The notes: a model not told the origin generated them from the letters alone. A stretch of DNA of 64,000 bases from Lunularia cruciata (GCA_948567375.1 OX419761.1:25334243-25398242), one strand, 5' to 3'. Shown: positions 42,999-54,204, counted from the first letter of the stretch. Numbers and translations: made by a program.

Positions 42999-43958
42999 GT
43001 GAAGGCCTTTGTGAGAGAATTCAAAAGATCTTGCATAGGAAACAATGAGAGGAGGAAGAATGAGTGGGCCTCATTATTACCAGATTTCTTTGAGGATGCG
43101 GCACTTACATGGTATGAGTCAGAATACCAAAAGAGAGAGAGGAGAGATAGGCAAGAAGAGTCTTGGGAGAATTTGACTTTAGCACTCATTGAGAATTTCT
43201 TTCGAGATGAGAGTTATGAGAGATTGATGAGTGAAGTTACATTTCTCAAGCAAGGAGATGGAGAGAAAGTGAGAGTCTATGTGGAAAGAGTGGAAAAGTT
43301 AGAGTCCAGATTTTGCATAGTGTTGAGGAAGGGTGGGGATGATATGGAGACTACTATGATTGGCATAGGAGCTAAGCTCACCAAGAATTTTGTAGGAGGA
43401 TTGAGACCACAAATTAGAAGCAAGGTGAGATATGAGAAACCTTCTTCCAAGGTTGAAGCTATCAAGATCACAATTCGCATGGAGGAAAGTTTGGAAGAGG
43501 ATGAGAGTGATTTGGTGGTGAAGGAGGTTGTGCATCCTCCTCAAGGTAACAAGTATGGTGGAACTTCTGATACTTTGGTGGCAAGGGTTGCACCACAAGT
43601 AGTAGTTGTTCCAGTTCTTGCACCTCCACCAAAAGATCCATTTCAAACCATCATAGAACAACTGGCAAATCTCAAGATCAATGTGGTGCAACTATGGGAG
43701 AAGAGAGAGGTGGATCAGAAAGTAGGGAGAGGGCCTAGGAGTTATGGAAACTATCCATATAGATTAGGCCAACTAGCAAACAATTTCAATAATAGAACTT
43801 TTTTTGGTTGTGGAGGAAGAGGCCATATTCAAAGGAATTGCCCAAATTCCATTTACCATGGAGGAAGGGGTTATGCGGGAGCCAATAGAGGGAAAGAGGG
43901 AGGTAGTGAAACCCAAGTGGCTCCTAATCCAAACAAAGGTAAGGGGATAGCATCATAG
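42999..43958 (+). CDS. G1 Gag (capsid and nucleocapsid) open part
   Basis: 319 aa. The retroelement Gag core runs from AFVREFKRSCIG and EWASLLPDFFEDAALTWYE through ESWENLTLALIENFF and LKQGDGEKVRVYVERVEKLE to the basic RSKVRYEKPSSKVEAI. A Pro-rich hinge follows (about residues 185-215, VVVPVLAPPPKDPF). The nucleocapsid end has the knuckle region GGRGHIQRNCP and a Gly/Arg-rich tail. It forms the particle shell of the retroelement. The start shown is the first ATG of the frame; the homologous region in G2 starts a little further upstream. Confidence 0.75.
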   Translation: MKAFVREFKRSCIGNNERRKNEWASLLPDFFEDAALTWYESEYQKRERRDRQEESWENLTLALIENFFRDESYERLMSEVTFLKQGDGEKVRVYVERVEKLESRFCIVLRKGGDDMETTMIGIGAKLTKNFVGGLRPQIRSKVRYEKPSSKVEAIKITIRMEESLEEDESDLVVKEVVHPPQGNKYGGTSDTLVARVAPQVVVVPVLAPPPKDPFQTIIEQLANLKINVVQLWEKREVDQKVGRGPRSYGNYPYRLGQLANNFNNRTFFGCGGRGHIQRNCPNSIYHGGRGYAGANRGKEGGSETQVAPNPNKGKGIAS

Positions 43959-43960
43959 AT

Positions 43961-44723
43961 GTGGTTGAGAGAAAGTATGAAAAGGGAGAGTGCTCAAACT
44001 CCAAGAGTCTTAATTTGGAGCTTTTGGCACAGGAGAAGAAGAGAGCTTGTTTTGTAGGGGATGTGCACTCTTCTCAAAGATTTACTCCTAGCAAGGATAC
44101 TCCTATGTCTATGATGAGCACTTGCACCTCAACACCATCAATAAAGGTTCCAAGAAAGAAGTTGGGGATGGAGGACTTCTTGATATCAAAGCAACAATGG
44201 AACTACAATGTCTTGGAGGATGTTGGTAGTCACAAGGCTAACATCACAGTGGATCAACTGATTACTTTGAATCCTACTTCGAGAAAGGAACTTAGAGGTA
44301 GTTTGAGTTCTACAAGGAGCAAGAGGAAGAAGAAGGCAAAAGCTCCAATATCAATGGGGATGGTGGATGCCAAGCTAGCACCATGGGAGGCTGGTGAATA
44401 TGCCTCCAAGAATCATCACAACATCAAGGATGCATTGGTTGATGGAGGATCAACAGTGAATGCTATGTCAGAAAGGTTGTTAAAGAAGTTGGGCATGATA
44501 CCCTCCAGACCTTCAAAATTTATGGTGAGCATGGCAAACAAGCAATAAGTTTGACCAATAGGGGTGATAGATAAAGTGGTAGTTTCAATTATAGGAGTTC
44601 AAAATCTCATGACTTTCCAAATCTTGAAGGATTCAAGCTATGACTTACTTCTTGGGAGGCCATGGTTGAGAGCAACACGCACAATTGATCGATGGCACAA
44701 AGAGTACTTGAGGGCTGGGCCAT
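43961..44723 (+). pseudogene. G1 protease region
   Basis: KDALVDGGSTVNAMSERLLKKLGM carries the aspartic protease active-site motif (DGGS). The domain end is MTFQILKDSSYDLLLGRPWLRA, just before copy E. It belongs to the gag-pol of G1. Confidence 0.8.
44719..44723. repeat. Target duplication of copy E, left (gccat)
   Basis: gccat precedes TGTGGTACCC and is repeated at 46641-46645. The uninterrupted site is present in G2 at 58480-58484 (reverse complement). Confidence 0.95.
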
Positions 44724-46640
44724 TGTGGTACCCACATTTTTCATTTTGAACGAGTTTTAAAGAAGAAGTGCCTTGCTGAAACCAAATTGAAACCAAATGG
44801 AGAAGAAATGAGTGCAAAATTGTGTTTTGATCAGGCCTGAGGAAGTCTACTTTGTATTGGAGGAAGAAGGACTTGGATTGGATCAAACACAAAGAAGTTT
44901 ACTTCATGTCAGAGGAGGGAAAAACTTCGACCAGATGTTGAAGGAGGGTTTCTTTGTATCGAAATGGAGGTTACAAGTTAGGTTTCTTGTGGGAGCTGTA
45001 TCTCATTGAAAAATGGTCCAAATAATACGTGCTATATCTCGTTGGAAGCGTCTTGTTTAGAGCTTTCCATTGCTACCAAAATAGCAAAGTTTGGAAATCT
45101 GTAAGAGAAGTTATAATTATTTTAAGTTTTGGGAGTAGATGTACAAAGTAGTTGAAGGACTTCGGGTCTTTGGACTTCAGACTTTGGATTTTAGACTTTG
45201 GTTTTACATGACTTTGGGTCTAAAGACTTCACCTCAAGACAAATATGATTCAACCCGAGGTAGTCGGACCTCGGAGTGCAGTGAAAGTGACTTCGAGAAT
45301 CTTACTAGAATCATTAGAGAGAGTTAGGATAAAGAAAAAAAAGATAGTTACGATACCCATGACTTCAATTTTAGTTTTGATTGAAGATGAAACATGAATT
45401 GAAGGAGAAGTAGCAGTAGTGAATAAACCCGAAGTGCAAGATCAGACTGTAAGTGTCTTCGGGTCAATTACATGAGTGATTAGGGGAAAGTGGATTACCT
45501 ATTGAAGGTGTAGATAGTGTACCCATGCTTTCAATTACAATTCTTGATGATGACATAGTAGAATTAGCAAAAGAATTGATAGTAACTAGACCCAAAGTAG
45601 ATGAAGTAGGAGTGTAGATGTCTTTGTAGTAACCATTGGAGACATTAGAGAAAGTGGGTCGGGAGATAAGGAGTTAGATAGATTACCTGCTAGTGGAATT
45701 TCAGATCAAGAAAGAGAACTGTTAGATTTGGTAGGGGAATTAGGAGTTGTGAAACCCGAGGACAGAGTAGTAGTGAGTGAAGTTACTTTGGGATTGGGTT
45801 TGAAAGCTGAGGAAGAAGTAGACATCAGATCGGATTAGTAACAGTTTTGAGATAGGAAGAGGCAGATATGAAGAGGTGCATTGTCATTTTAGATCTGTAG
45901 GTTTGTAGAGTTGTTAGGAAACTATATTTTTGTTAGAACTGTCAATTGTTTCACTATTTAAGAGTGGCATTTACAGTATTATGTTGTTTAGTGCTCATAA
46001 TTTCTAACAATAGATAAAGCAAAGTGTTGTGAAGCAGTGCTCATTGCTTGAGCTTGATTCCGAGTATCAACTCTGTGTCTGTAATTGTGAGTGTGTGGAG
46101 AAATTTGAAGTGCAAGTCAATATGCTTGTTGGATGTTGGCTTCCGCAGCCTTGATTTTCATTCTGTGTGTCTGATCCTGGGTGAAGTGCAATCGGAGCAA
46201 TGCCTTGACAGATTTGAGAGGAATTGTAGTATTGGTAGTATTATGCATTTGTGAGTGCAACTTGAAGTTGATGTGAAGCAATTTTGATCAAGGAAGTTGT
46301 GCCTTCAGAGGAGGGGTAGAACACAATTCTGAGGCAAAGTCATTATACAATGAAGTGCCATTTTGGGAGAGCCTGAATCATCACAATCAAGATTGTTTGG
46401 AAAAAATTGAAGGTGTTGTGATTAAGGAGTGTTACTTTGTGACAAGACTACAAATCAATGCTTGTTACTCTCTTTTGTGTGTTTTTTCTACCTGAGAGAC
46501 TAAAGAAGAACTCAAGAAGAACTACATTGTTACTGATTGCTTTGTATTTGACTAATTCTGACTTGTATCTCTGTTTCTCTACAAGAAACAAACTTTACTT
46601 ACCCAATTACTGCAAAAGTGATATTTGCCAGGTTGTCATA
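44724..46640 (+). mobile_element. TGTG-family element, copy E (1.9 kb, internally deleted form)
   Basis: Starts TGTGGTACCCACATTT and ends CAGGTTGTCATA, with an exact 5-bp target duplication gccat. It keeps about 0.6 kb of diverged 5' sequence, a short C-terminal piece of the coiled coil (about 45598-45838) and the whole conserved 3' end with CTATTTAAGAGTGG near 45954. The N-terminal domain is absent. It lies between protease and RT of G1. It shows that a short form of the family also inserted, or was trimmed after insertion. Confidence 0.85.
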
Positions 46641-46860
46641 GCCATCAAACCATAGAGTCATAGTTCTTGTGACTAACACCACCAACACTTCACATTTTGA
46701 TACACCATCTTCTGATTATTGGGAATCAAATTCTAAAGAAGGAGCTTCAAGTGTGGACACAAGTATGGAAGAGGAGAATTCTATGGAGGAGGATGCATCT
46801 GAATCTAATTTAGATGTGTATCCCTTGTGTGCTATGGGTTTTGCACTGAAGCCATAGGTT

Positions 46861-47850
46861 TTGAAGGACCTAGATAAATTACCATTGACACTTGAGGAGA
46901 TAGAGAGGATGTTATCTACCCTCAACTATAGCCCAAATGTTACCAAGGAGAAGAAGGTGATATTTGAGGAGATTTTCCGCAAGTTCATCCATGTGTTTGC
47001 TTTTAGTTATAAGGATTTGAAGAAAGTCACCTTGGAAGAGCACAAGATAGAGGTGGAGTTACATGCAAGACCAATCTGCCAAAAGCAACATTGCATTAGC
47101 CCACCAATATCTTTGGTTGTGAAGGAGAAGATTGATAAGCTCAAGGAAGCTAGATTTATCTTTGAGGTGAAGAATTCAGAATGGGTGTCTCCAATTGTCA
47201 TTCATAAAATTAATGACAAGCTTTGGGTATGTGTGGATTACAAGAACCTCAACGATGTTACCAAGAAGGACTCCTACCCATTGCCATTCATTGATGAGAT
47301 CTTAGAGGAGGTTGTAGGTCATGAAAATTATAGTTTTGGAGATGGTTATAGTGGATATAACCAAATCAAGATTGCACTAGAGCATCAACAACTTACCACA
47401 TTCACCACACCTTGGAGAACTTATGCTTTCAAGGTCATACCTTTTGGGCTTTGCAATGCCACATTCCAACGGTTCATGAACAAGGTATTTGAACCTTTCA
47501 TTGGGAAATTTATGAGAGACTTCATTAATGACTTTTGTGTCTATGGGAGCAAGGAGGAGCACTTTGAGCACCTAATCAAGGTCTTGCAATGCTTGGATGA
47601 GGCAAATGCATCACTGAACCTTGAGAAGTGCATTCTTTTATGTGAAGAAGGTCTACTTTTGGGGCACATCATCTCCAAGGATGGAACAGTAGCTGAACTT
47701 GAGAAGGTGAGGAAAATCTCAGACCTTCCATTCCCTTCAAGATTGACAAAGTTACGTCAATTCTTGGGGATGGTTGGGTACTATAAGAGATTCATCTTCT
47801 CATTTTCCAATAAGGCTTATGCATTGACCATTTACATGAAAAGGGTGTAG
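46861..47850 (+). CDS. G1 reverse transcriptase open part
   Basis: 329 aa. It starts in the RT approach (FRKFIHVFAFSYKDLKKVTLEEHKIEV), then fingers EWVSPIV, KLWVCVDYKNLND and KDSYPLPFIDEILEEV. The palm reads YSFGDGYSGYNQIKIA, then TPWRTYAFKVIPFGLCNATFQRFMNKVFEPFIGKF with the catalytic box in DFxxDFCVYG, and the thumb LEKCILLCEEGLLLGHIIS. It ends in the connection LRQFLGMVGYYKRFI. This is the DNA-synthesis enzyme of a Ty3/gypsy element, here a fossil. Confidence 0.8.
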   Translation: MKDLDKLPLTLEEIERMLSTLNYSPNVTKEKKVIFEEIFRKFIHVFAFSYKDLKKVTLEEHKIEVELHARPICQKQHCISPPISLVVKEKIDKLKEARFIFEVKNSEWVSPIVIHKINDKLWVCVDYKNLNDVTKKDSYPLPFIDEILEEVVGHENYSFGDGYSGYNQIKIALEHQQLTTFTTPWRTYAFKVIPFGLCNATFQRFMNKVFEPFIGKFMRDFINDFCVYGSKEEHFEHLIKVLQCLDEANASLNLEKCILLCEEGLLLGHIISKDGTVAELEKVRKISDLPFPSRLTKLRQFLGMVGYYKRFIFSFSNKAYALTIYMKRV

Positions 47851-47929
47851 ATTACATGGTTATTTTGGAGGACAAGGAGGCTCTAAAAGCTTTTGAGAAG
47901 CTCAAGCAATCCCTTGTTGTAGCTCCAAG

Positions 47930-48640
47930 CTTGCTAAACGTGATTGGAGTAAGCCTTTCATCCTCTACACTGATGCTTCTAGTGTTGCTATAGGATGCAC
48001 TCTTAGTCAATTAGACCAAGATGGGCATGATCATCCAATAGCTTATGCTAGTAGGCAAATGGCTTTAGTAGAAAAGAACAACTTTGTCAAGGAGAGAGAA
48101 GGGTTGGCAATGATCTTTGGTCTCAAGAAGTTTAGACACTACTTGATTGGAGGGAGAGCCATCATTGTCACGGATCACAAGGCCTTGAAGTACATCTTCA
48201 ACAAGCCTAATTTTGAAGGGAGACTAGCAAGGTATATGATACTCTTGTTTGAGTATGATTACACCATTGAGGATAGGCCAAGAAAGAAACATAAAAATGT
48301 TGATTTGTTATCTAGGGCCTATGATCATGATAGAGATGAGCCAGTGGATGATTCCTTCCCAGATGAGGAGCTCATGACAATCTCAGTCACTCAAAAGGTT
48401 CCAATGGAGTACAAGGAGATTGTGGATTTTGTGACAAGAGGTAACTATCCAAAAGGGATGCATGCTAGGGAGAGGAAGGCCCTTGCAGCAAGATCTAGAC
48501 CTTACACAATGGTGGAAGATATCCTTTTTCACCAAGGAGAAGATGGTCTACGTCAAAGAGCAATGAGTAAGGAAGAGTCTATCTTACTCAAAAAGGAGTT
48601 TCATGAAGGTTTAGTGTGTGGAATATACTTTGCATGAAAG
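47930..48640 (+). pseudogene. G1 RNase H region and link to integrase
   Basis: TDASSVAIGCTLSQLDQDGHDHPIAYASRQM, EREGLAMIFGLKKFRHYLIGG, IIVTDHKALKYIF and RARYMILLFEYDY-like phrases lead to HKNVDLLSRAYD, the usual end of gypsy RNase H. The longest open part is 48059-48637 (192 aa). It degrades the RNA strand during reverse transcription. Confidence 0.8.
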
Positions 48641-49022
48641 GTGATTGCTTTCAAGATTCTAGATATAGGTTACCATTGGAGAGGGATTTTCAAGGATTGT
48701 CTTGATTATTGTAAAACTTTTTGTGTTTGTCAAGCTTTTGCTAGAAAATCTACTTCCACTCCACCACTTAGATCAATTCCATTACTATGACCTTTTGAGA
48801 AGTGTGGAATTGATTTTATAGGTCCTCTAAATAGAACCCCAAGGAACAATTGGTACATTGTGATAGTTAGTGATTACCTTACCAAGTGGGTTGAGGCTAG
48901 ACCATTGAAGGACAAGAATGGGTATGGAGTTAGTAAATTTCTTTATGAATGCATTATTACTAGGTTTGGATGGTCATAGGATTTACAAACTACTAATTAA
49001 AAAACATCTAGGTACCATGTTC
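48641..49022 (+). pseudogene. G1 integrase fragment
   Basis: YHWRGIFKDCLDYCKTFCVCQAFARKS contains the CxxC of the zinc-binding domain. It is followed by CGIDFIGPLNRTPRNNWYIVIVSDYLTKWVEARPLKDKNG, the first catalytic Asp block. The sequence ends at the G2 LTR. Confidence 0.8.
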
Positions 49023-49706
49023 TATGGGCCAGACTGTCTCTCACTCAGGATGAACCTTTGATGGCTATTATGGTAGTGCACCAAGGACTAAGAAGGCAAA
49101 GAACGCCAACTCCATCATAATCCTCCAAGCGTCCAATACTCAAGACATTGCTCACTAGAGAACTCAATGAGAGAGAGAAAGTTGCAAATAAAAGGATGAT
49201 GAGTACTTCCTCACCCCTTTTTTATATACTTGTGAAAAATTTATGCACCAAAGTTACTAATTATTGGAGTAACTCAAGTTACTAGGCTAAAAGTCAAGTG
49301 AAGTCAAAAATTATAAAGGAATATCCATCCACATGGGCATATTCCACTAAGCATGTGATCTTATCTTGGCCCAACCACTAAGTCAAGGATTCTTTCACAT
49401 GGGCTATCCTTGGACTATAGAAGAATCCAAAAAAAAAGGCTTACAAGCCCAAGAGTTCTCAACTCTTTTCTCAAAGCCAAACACCTAGGAATAATAACAA
49501 GTCAACACATTAGAATCCAAAATAGTGGTGTTCATCTTTTCCACTTCCTCTAAAGTAAGGTCCCCTCTATCTTATCTATGACTAACTTTAGCTAATCATG
49601 ACTAATGTAGACACATCCTTTACCTCTATATAAATAATATCTCTCAAGTACTAATAATACCAAGCTAAATATCACAATACTACACACATGTACAAAGGAT
49701 GTTACA
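49023..49706 (-). repeat. LTR, family X (copy X4, G2 3' LTR)
   Basis: Matches X5 (62030-62721) at roughly 93 percent by eye over the first 215 bp. On the minus strand it begins TGTAACATCC and is preceded by the purine-rich tract TCTTGGGGTAAA (49707-49718), the expected polypurine tract. Confidence 0.8.
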
Positions 49707-50054
49707 TTTACCCCAAGACTAAGTTTTCATTTTGTCCTCAAAGTGAAGGTCTCTCTACCTTTTATGATACATCTTCAACTTATCATAGTTAATCCTATCA
49801 AAGTGTCTTCCTCCCAACTCCTTGAGATCATAGATGTAATTGGTCCACACCTTCTTCACTATGAAAGGTCCAAAGTACTTAGGCAAAAACTTCTTTTGTA
49901 CTCTCTTGAATCAAATAGAATCAAAAAACATTATCCAATCACCTTCTTTGAAAGGCTCCACCTTCTTCTTGCCTTGCCTCTTGTCATAGCTCTCCTTTTG
50001 TTTCTTTTGGGCTTGCTCCAATCAAACCATAGCAATTGCTCTTGCCTCTTCCAA

Positions 50055-51030
50055 CTACATGAGATGTTCCTTCCTTGACTTTTCTACATCACTTCCTTGT
50101 GCTTTCTTCAATCTCTTATGAATGCTTTGGAAGGTAGGAAGATTAAAGTGAATAGGTAAGGTAGACTCAATAATATATACCAATTGAAATGGAGAATATC
50201 TGGTGGAAGTCTTCATGGTTGTCCTATACTCCCACAAAACCGCATGAATCCTCTTATCCCAATGATATTTAGCCCCCTCCATTTCTGCATCTTTGGCCAA
50301 CATCATGCACAAGGTCTGATTGGTTCTCTCTGCCAAGCCATTAGAATTTGGCTTATAGGATGTAGTTACTCTATTTGTGATAGAGAAATGTTGTAGCATG
50401 GTTGTAGTGATGTTTCTTGTAAACTCTCCTCCTCTATTAGAAACCAACTCCAAAGGGCATCCAAACCTAGTGTAATGCTTTCATAAAGAAATCTACCAAC
50501 TTCATCTCCATTCTTATCCCTCAATGGTCTAGCCTCAACCCACTTGGTAAGGTAATCATTAACTACCACAATGTATTAATTGTTCCTTGGAGTTCCATTG
50601 AGAGGACCTACAAAATCAATTCCCCACTTCTCAAAAGGTCCTAGCAATGGAATTGATCTAAGTGGTAGGATGGATGTAGACTTTCTAGCAAAAGCTTGAC
50701 AAACATGACAAGTTTTACAATAATCAAGACAATCCTTGAAAATCCCTCTCCAATGGTAACCTACATCTAGAATCTTGAAAGCAGTTCATGCAAAGTGTCC
50801 TCCACATACTAAACCTTCATGAAACTCCTTTATGAGGAGGATAGACTCTTCCTTACCCATTGCTCTTTGAAATAGACATGAAACTCCTTTATGAGTAAGA
50901 TAGACTCTTCCTTACCCATTGCTCTTTGAAGTAGACCATCTGCTCGTTGGTGAAAAACAATATCCTCTACTATTGTGTAAGGTCTAGATCTTGTTGCAAG
51001 GGCCTTCCTCTCCCTAGCATGCATCCCTTC
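50055..51030 (-). pseudogene. G2 integrase region
   Basis: Minus-strand phrases VVNDYLTKWVEARPLRDKNGDEVGRFLYESITLG (50366-50569) and, in 50055-50453, ELVSNRGGEFTRNI, FSITNRVTTSYKPNSNGLAERTNQTLCMML and HWDKRIHAVLWEYRTTMKTSTRYSPFQLVY. These are the DDE core with the second Asp region and the Glu of ERTNQTL. Part of G2. Confidence 0.8.
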
Positions 51031-51111
51031 TCAATATTTATTTCTTGTCACAAAATCAACAATCTCCTTGTACTCCATTGGAACCTCTTGAGTGACTGAG
51101 ATTGTCAAGAG

Positions 51112-51578
51112 CTACTCATCCAAGAAGGAATCATCCATTGATTCATCTCCATCATGATCATATGCACTAGATAACAAATCTGCATTTGCATGTTTCTTTC
51201 TTGGCCTATCCTCAATGGTGTAGTCATACTCAAACAAGAGTATCATCCACATTGCTAGTCTCCCTTCCACAGGCTTGTAGAAGATGTACTTCAAAGCCTT
51301 GTGATTTGTGACAATGGTGGCTTTCCCTCCAATCAAGTAGTGTCTATACTTCTTGAGATCAAAGATCATTGCCAACTCTTCTCTCTATGTGACAAAGTAG
51401 CTCTTCTCTACTGAAACCATTTGCCTATTAGCATAAGCTATTGGATGATCATGCCCATCTTGGTCTCATTGACTAAGAGTGCATCCTATAGCAACATTAG
51501 AAGCATCAGTGTAGAGGATGAAAGGCTTACTCCAATCAGGTTTAGCAAGAATTGGAGCTACAACAAGAGATTGCTTGA
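51112..51578 (-). pseudogene. G2 RNase H region, 3' side of the G3 insertion
   Basis: MAMIFDLKKYRHYLIGGKATIVTNHKALKYIFYKP and EYDYTIEDRPRKKHANADLLSSAYD match the G1 RNase H. The reading is broken off at 51578 by insertion of G3 and resumes at 57181. Confidence 0.8.
51574..51578. repeat. Target duplication of G3, left (cttga)
   Basis: cttga precedes the G3 LTR TGTAAAAGAC and is repeated at 57181-57185. G1 shows the uninterrupted RNase H sequence near 47890-47910. Confidence 0.95.
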
Positions 51579-51990
51579 TGTAAAAGACTGAGACCGAGGA
51601 GAGAAATAGGAGAATGGAAACTCACATTGGGACACTTGAATGTGGGAAAACTCTGAATGCTTAGCATGAGCTTTGGCTTTGGTATTTATAGGTAGCATAC
51701 AAGGCCCTTGAGAAGCTTCTCAAGAAGCTTCCTCAAGCCGCTTTCTTAGAGTGCAAGCCAATTTAACTAGGAAGCTTCTCAAGAAGCTTCCTTCTAGAAG
51801 CCGCCTACTTGACGTGCAAGCTAAGCTAGTTGGAAGTTTCTAAAAGCTACTTACTTGAGGTGCAAGCTAAGCTAGTCAGAAAGCTTCCCAAGAAGCTTCC
51901 TAGATACTCCTAGAATATTCTAGGCTAATTTGTCTTATGTGCTACTTCATAAGCCCGACTAACTTTGTTGCTAAACTCCATATTGTTACA
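51579..51990 (-). repeat. G3 LTR, left (3' LTR)
   Basis: 412 bp, starting TGTAAAAGAC and ending TATTGTTACA on the plus strand. It pairs with 56787-57180. About 28 differences in roughly 375 aligned bases by eye, plus two length changes, so about 92-93 percent identity. Confidence 0.95.
51681..51910 (-). promoter_or_regulatory. G3 LTR promoter with heat-shock-element-like cluster (left LTR)
   Basis: The TATA box on the minus strand is CTATAAATACC (51681-51691). Upstream of it in U3, GAAGCTTC (GAAnnTTC) occurs at 51712-51719, 51724-51731, 51771-51778, 51783-51790 and 51892-51899. TTCTAGAA is at 51792-51799 and GAAGTTTC at 51833-51840. Alternating nGAAn units are the binding pattern of plant heat-shock factors. 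Function is inferred only from spacing and position. Confidence 0.55.
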
Positions 51991-52029
51991 TATTCCTCCG
52001 CTGCTAGTTGATGACGTCCTCATCGCCAA

Positions 52030-52190
52030 TGAATCTTTGAATTCTTGGATGGCTGTTTGTGCATTCTGGAGGTGAGAAAGAGGTTCCCATGTAGCATCAT
52101 GAAGGGTATACCCTTTCCAAAGGACCTTGTACTCCGTATGTAGGCGATAGCCTCATTGAATATGGCAATGCACAAAGATATGATCAACTT
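52030..52190 (-). pseudogene. G3 chromodomain-like C-terminal part
   Basis: On the minus strand: EEYEVDHIFVHCH, then TEYKVLWKGYTLHDATWEPLSHLQNAQTAIQEF. The K-W-KGY...ATWEP...NA...I..F pattern is that of chromodomains attached to chromovirus integrases, which bind histone marks and steer insertion. Confidence 0.75.
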
Positions 52191-52239
52191 CATACTCCTC
52201 ATGATCATTGATAGGGACAGGAAGAAGGGAAGGTTGGAC

Positions 52240-53350
52240 TCAAGAGGAAAAGGAAGAGGGGTTAGGAACAAAGGGTTTCAACTTGGAAACATGAAAGACA
52301 GGATGGATATGCATATGACAAGGCAAGGCAAATCGATAAGCAACAGGAGAGACAATTTGGGCGATATCAAAGGGTCCTATCCAATTAGGGGCAAGTTTAC
52401 GAACTTGGGTATCAAGTGGGAGAGGGAGGTTATTAGAGAATAACATGACTTTTTCATTGACTTCAAAGGTGAGATCACGACGATGGTAGTCCACATATTG
52501 TTTTTGGTGATTCTGAGCAACAAGGAGGTGAGACTTGGCTTGTTGGAGAGATTGGGATATAGTGGTCAAGAATGTGGAAGTATGAGGAACTTGAGATAGA
52601 GAGGGAGCAAGAAGAGAATCTGGAAGAAGCGGATCTTGGCCAAAATTGATAAAGAAAGGAGAAAATCTGGTGCTTGCTTGTTTGGAATTGTTATAAGCAA
52701 ATTCTGCAATTGCAAGACATTCATCCCAATTGGTATGGTGGACATTGACAAAGGCATGCAGCATATCCTCCAATGTACGATTTGCACGTTTGGTTTGACC
52801 ATCAGTTTGAGGATGATAGGTTGTGGACAAAGCAAGCTTAGTGCCGAGTATCTAGAAGAGTGCTTGCCAAAACTTCCCGATAAATCAAGGATCATGGTCC
52901 AAGATGAGTACATGCGGCATCCCATGATGCTTGAAGACATTGTCAAAGTAGATTTGTGCTAAGGTTGGAGCATCCACAATATCACAGGTTGGTGCCAAGT
53001 GGATTTGCTTACTAAGCTTATCCACAAACACCACGATTGCGGTGTGTCCTTGTTTTGTCTTTGTCAAAGCTGTGATGAGATCCAAGCTCACATGCTCCCA
53101 ATGAGCGGATGGAATGGCAAGTGGTTGAAGGAGTCCACTCGGCTTCTGGTTGTTAGCCTTGTTACGTTGATAGCTCTCACACGATCTGACAAATTCTCAA
53201 ACATCCCGTGTCATGTTGGGCCACCACCATTGACATTAGAGGGTACCCAAGGTCTTGTCCACATCCATATGACCAATAATGGGTAAATCATGGGCTTCTT
53301 GAAGGCGCACAAGTCGAAGATCACCTTTAGCTAGAACATAGATCAGGTCC
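52240..53350 (-). pseudogene. G3 integrase
   Basis: The zinc-binding start QEAHDLPIIGHMDVDKTL is in 53236-53700. The core follows: MSLDLITALTKTKQGHTAIVVFVDKLSKQIHLAPT (first Asp), ILDHDP (second Asp), TYHPQTDGQTKRANRTLEDMLHAF (Glu). The C-terminal GPY/F-type module is KLAPNWIGPFDIAQIVSPVAYRFALP, then HPVFHVSKLKPFV. It inserts the DNA copy into the genome. Confidence 0.85.
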
Positions 53351-53499
53351 TCATGGAATAAAAGACCCTCCTTGATGGAGAAGGTGTAGTACTCCTTATT
53401 GCATGCCGTAAGGCGACCATGTACCATTTGGAAGAAGGAATCTTGATGTAGAGCTGACTGAACCTCATTTTGGACCTTGAAGTCAATTGACATCGTTGA

Positions 53500-54036
53500 A
53501 ATTGCCGTTGTGATGAGAGGAAGAGACTTCAAATCAGGTCGTCGTGATAAAGCATCAGAGATGACATGGAACCAACTTGGTTTGTACTCAAGTTTGATGT
53601 CATACAGTTGGAGTTGTTCCTCCCATCGATGATGTTGACTCTTCATGTATTCCAAGTGTAAGGTTTGCAACAATGATTTGTGATCAATCCACATGATCAC
53701 TTGTTTCCTTAAGAGGTAATGCCTCTATACCTTGGTGGCGTATACCATTCCAAGTTGTTCTTGATCTTGAGTAGAGTAGTTTTGTTCAGCCATATTGAGT
53801 CGGCAAGACACAAAGGCAATGGGATGGAGTCCATCTGGGAATTCTTGTTGTAGCACGGCTCCAATTGCAAAGTTAGAAGCATCAAATTCAACCACACAAG
53901 GTAGTTGAGGATCATATGGTTGAAGAATGGATCTTGAAGACACCATATGCTTTAACTTCTGGAATGTTTCTTCATGCTTGGTGGTCCACTGGAAGCTCAA
54001 GTTCTTTCCCAAGAGGCCAGTCAATGGTGCAGCCAC
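53500..54036 (-). pseudogene. G3 RNase H region
   Basis: LTGLLGKNLSFQWTTKHEETFQKLK, then VEFDASNFAIGAVLQQEFPDGLHPIAFVSCRLN and, in 53236-53700, IMWIDHKSLLQTLHLEYMKSQHHRWEEQLQLYDIKLEYKPSWFHVISDALSRRPD. These are the standard landmarks of gypsy RNase H. Confidence 0.85.
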
Positions 54037-54204
54037 ATGAGCATAATAATAGATGAACCATCAGTAAAAATTGGCCAATCCATTGAATGTCTGTACTTCT
54101 ATAGCATCCTTGGGGGTAGGCCAATCATTAATGGCTTTGATTTTCTCTTCTTCCATCTTGATCCCCTCTGATGAGATCTTATGACCCAAGAAGGTAATCT
54201 CCTT

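Larger units (their letters stand above)
40737..49022 (+). mobile_element. G1: broken Ty3/gypsy element (plus strand), host of copy E
   Basis: Order: X-type 5' LTR (40737-41427), Asp-like primer site, 0.9-kb leader, pre-gag frame with a CCHC knuckle (about 42340-42690), gag (42999-43958), protease (about 43961-44723), TGTG copy E, RT (46861-47850), RNase H (about 47930-48340) and integrase (about 48640-49022). There it stops against the opposing G2 LTR. The RT palm box is of the FxDD type (F-x-DF-CVYG), and PR is of the DGGS type. With the tRNA-Asp-like primer site this points to the non-chromodomain Athila/Tat side of Ty3/gypsy (inference). Fossil, several breaks. Confidence 0.8.
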
